Shown here one piece after another: positions 4,771-5,895 of a DNA stretch of 5,895 nucleotides. The notes under the pieces are model-generated. The model made no database searches and was not told the origin of the DNA. It saw nothing but the letters and a program-made list of their open reading frames with translations. The position numbers and the translations under genes are program-made. Origin of the DNA: Treponema sp. (GTDB taxonomy: Bacteria > Spirochaetota > Spirochaetia > Treponematales > Breznakiellaceae); assembly GCA_031278755.1 (NCBI GenBank), contig JAITJV010000044.1, forward strand, positions 1 through 5,895. Reading direction: 5' to 3'. Each line of letters starts with the position of its first letter. The stretch's first letter is position 1.

Positions 4771-5895
4771 TCAGGCCTTCGCCGCCGCCGGCGTTCCCGC
4801 GAGCTTTTTCTTTTCCCGCTTGTTTTTCTGAATTTCCCAGAAGTACACAAAACCCGACGCGATAAATATGGTTGAATAAACGCCCGAAATCATACCGACA
4901 AGCAGCGCCAGGGCAAAATCCCGCATTGAGCCGCGGGTAAAGATAAAGAGCGATATAACCGCAAGAAGGGTGGTAATGGTAGTTATGATGGTGCGGCTCA
5001 GGGTTTCCGAAAGCGATCTGTTCAGTATATTAACAAACGAATCATCCGGGTATACGCGGCGGGTTTCCCTGATCCTGTCAAAGATAACGATCGTATCGTT
5101 GATCGAATAACCGAGGATCGTAAGAATGGCCGCTATGGTCGTCGTGTTGAATTCCATTCTGGTCCAGACCACGAAGCCGACTATTATAAACGCGTCGTGC
5201 ATTATCGCCAAAACCGCGCCTACCGCGTACTGCGGCTTAAACCGTATTGAAGAATAAACGAGAATGAGAATGAGGGTAAGGCCAAGAAGCAGCCCGGCCT
5301 GATCGGTAAGGTTCTTTGAAAAACGGGACCCCACGTAATCGGCGCGTATCACCACTACTTCCCCCTCTCCGAAACGGGTTTCGAGGGCGTTTCTAATCCG
5401 GTCCGCCGGGACGCCCTCCCCGGCTTCGTCCGCGTCCGTGTCCTCAAGGCGTATCATATAGTGCCGGTCTTCGGGATTGCCGAGCCGCTGCACCGAAACG
5501 GAGCCTTCAAAACCGGCAAGGGCGCCGCGGACTTCCTGAATGGGAATTTCCGGACTGCCGGCGGGAAGGCCGTGAACGACATAGGGTTCGCTCCCCAGCT
5601 GGGGATCGCCCTGCGCGTTATACACGACGCCGGCGGAAGGGTTCCCCCCCGGCGCGGAAAGCGAAACATCAAGGCCTTCTACATTTGAACGCAGGGCTTC
5701 CGCGACCGAGGCAATGGTTCCGTATTCGGCATAGGAAAAGAAATGCCGCCGGCTTTCCACCCCCGGCCCCGAAAGAGTCAGGGAGATCCCGTTTCTGTCA
5801 AGGGAAATGCCGGCGTTGCCCAGGCCCCGGTAGGTAAGGCTGAAAGCAGGCGGGGCGAACTGAACTTCCTGTATAAGCCCCGCCTGAAAGTCTAT
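4771..5895 (-). CDS. secF: Protein translocase subunit SecF (5' end cut off by window edge)
   Basis: SecF works with SecD in the inner membrane, using the proton gradient to help pull exported proteins through SecYEG. The frame is open to the last base of the window (374 residues visible), so the start codon and first membrane helix lie outside. The visible protein opens with IDFQAG, matching the SecF motif (G)IDFxGG just after the first helix. Later come membrane helices at about 202-217, 226-244, 251-274, 303-319 and 327-353. The family signatures are clear: HD at 233-234, GYSINDT at 262-268 followed by FDRIRE, and LSRTIITT around 299-306. Asp267 and Arg301 probably match the conserved Asp/Arg pair tied to proton transport in SecDF. 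A Lys-rich cytoplasmic tail ends the protein. Residues ~17-117 are an insertion not found in E. coli-type SecF. A GTG at 5758-5760 is internal, not the start. secD is expected just upstream, outside the window. ispH follows after 35 nt. Confidence 0.96.
   Translation of the reverse strand: MDFQAGLIQEVQFAPPAFSLTYRGLGNAGISLDRNGISLTLSGPGVESRRHFFSYAEYGTIASVAEALRSNVEGLDVSLSAPGGNPSAGVVYNAQGDPQLGSEPYVVHGLPAGSPEIPIQEVRGALAGFEGSVSVQRLGNPEDRHYMIRLEDTDADEAGEGVPADRIRNALETRFGEGEVVVIRADYVGSRFSKNLTDQAGLLLGLTLILILVYSSIRFKPQYAVGAVLAIMHDAFIIVGFVVWTRMEFNTTTIAAILTILGYSINDTIVIFDRIRETRRVYPDDSFVNILNRSLSETLSRTIITTITTLLAVISLFIFTRGSMRDFALALLVGMISGVYSTIFIASGFVYFWEIQKNKREKKKLAGTPAAAKA

Noticed and set aside
4771..5760. 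secF starting at the GTG at 5758-5760 (329 residues)
   Set aside because: The same frame continues without a stop to base 5895 and upstream encodes the SecF motif IDFQAG, so the GTG is internal and the gene is truncated only by the window.

Overview
The window looks like a piece of a bacterial chromosome from a moderately GC-rich spirochaete. A termite-gut-type Treponema is my best guess, from the general character of the IspH, SecF and ValRS proteins and the contrast between GC-rich genes and an AT-rich intergenic end. This placement is an impression, not a database result. Every convincing gene lies on the minus strand, so the transcription order runs from the right edge to the left.

Right to left the layout is: secF (4771 to beyond 5895, 5' end cut off by the window edge), ispH (3863-4735), valS (1023-3806), a stand-alone RelA/SpoT-type HD hydrolase gene (411-992), a 60-codon chimeric ORF with a very strong ribosome binding site (158-340), and an AT-rich non-coding end (1-157) packed with perfect hairpins. 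The gaps between the first four genes are 35, 56 and 30 nt, so they are probably one operon. It joins Sec-dependent protein export, the last step of the MEP isoprenoid pathway, valine tRNA charging and probable (p)ppGpp breakdown. These jobs share no single pathway. The pair that makes sense mechanistically is valS plus an alarmone hydrolase, since tRNA charging and stringent-response signalling are linked.

The left 340 bases are accessory in character. An 87-bp element bounded by perfect 12-bp inverted repeats (188-274) lies inside the 60-codon ORF. The ORF's first ~17 residues look like the start of a dinucleotide-binding flavoprotein, while the rest is encoded by the repeat and its flanks. 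Beyond it are two related hairpins (1-22 and 87-119) whose sequence differences fall at paired positions and keep the pairing, separated by a long nested hairpin (22-92) that can pair in competing ways. This is the least explained part of the window. Two protein oddities also deserve attention: a ~40-residue low-complexity insertion in ValRS and a ~100-residue insertion in the first extracytoplasmic domain of SecF.
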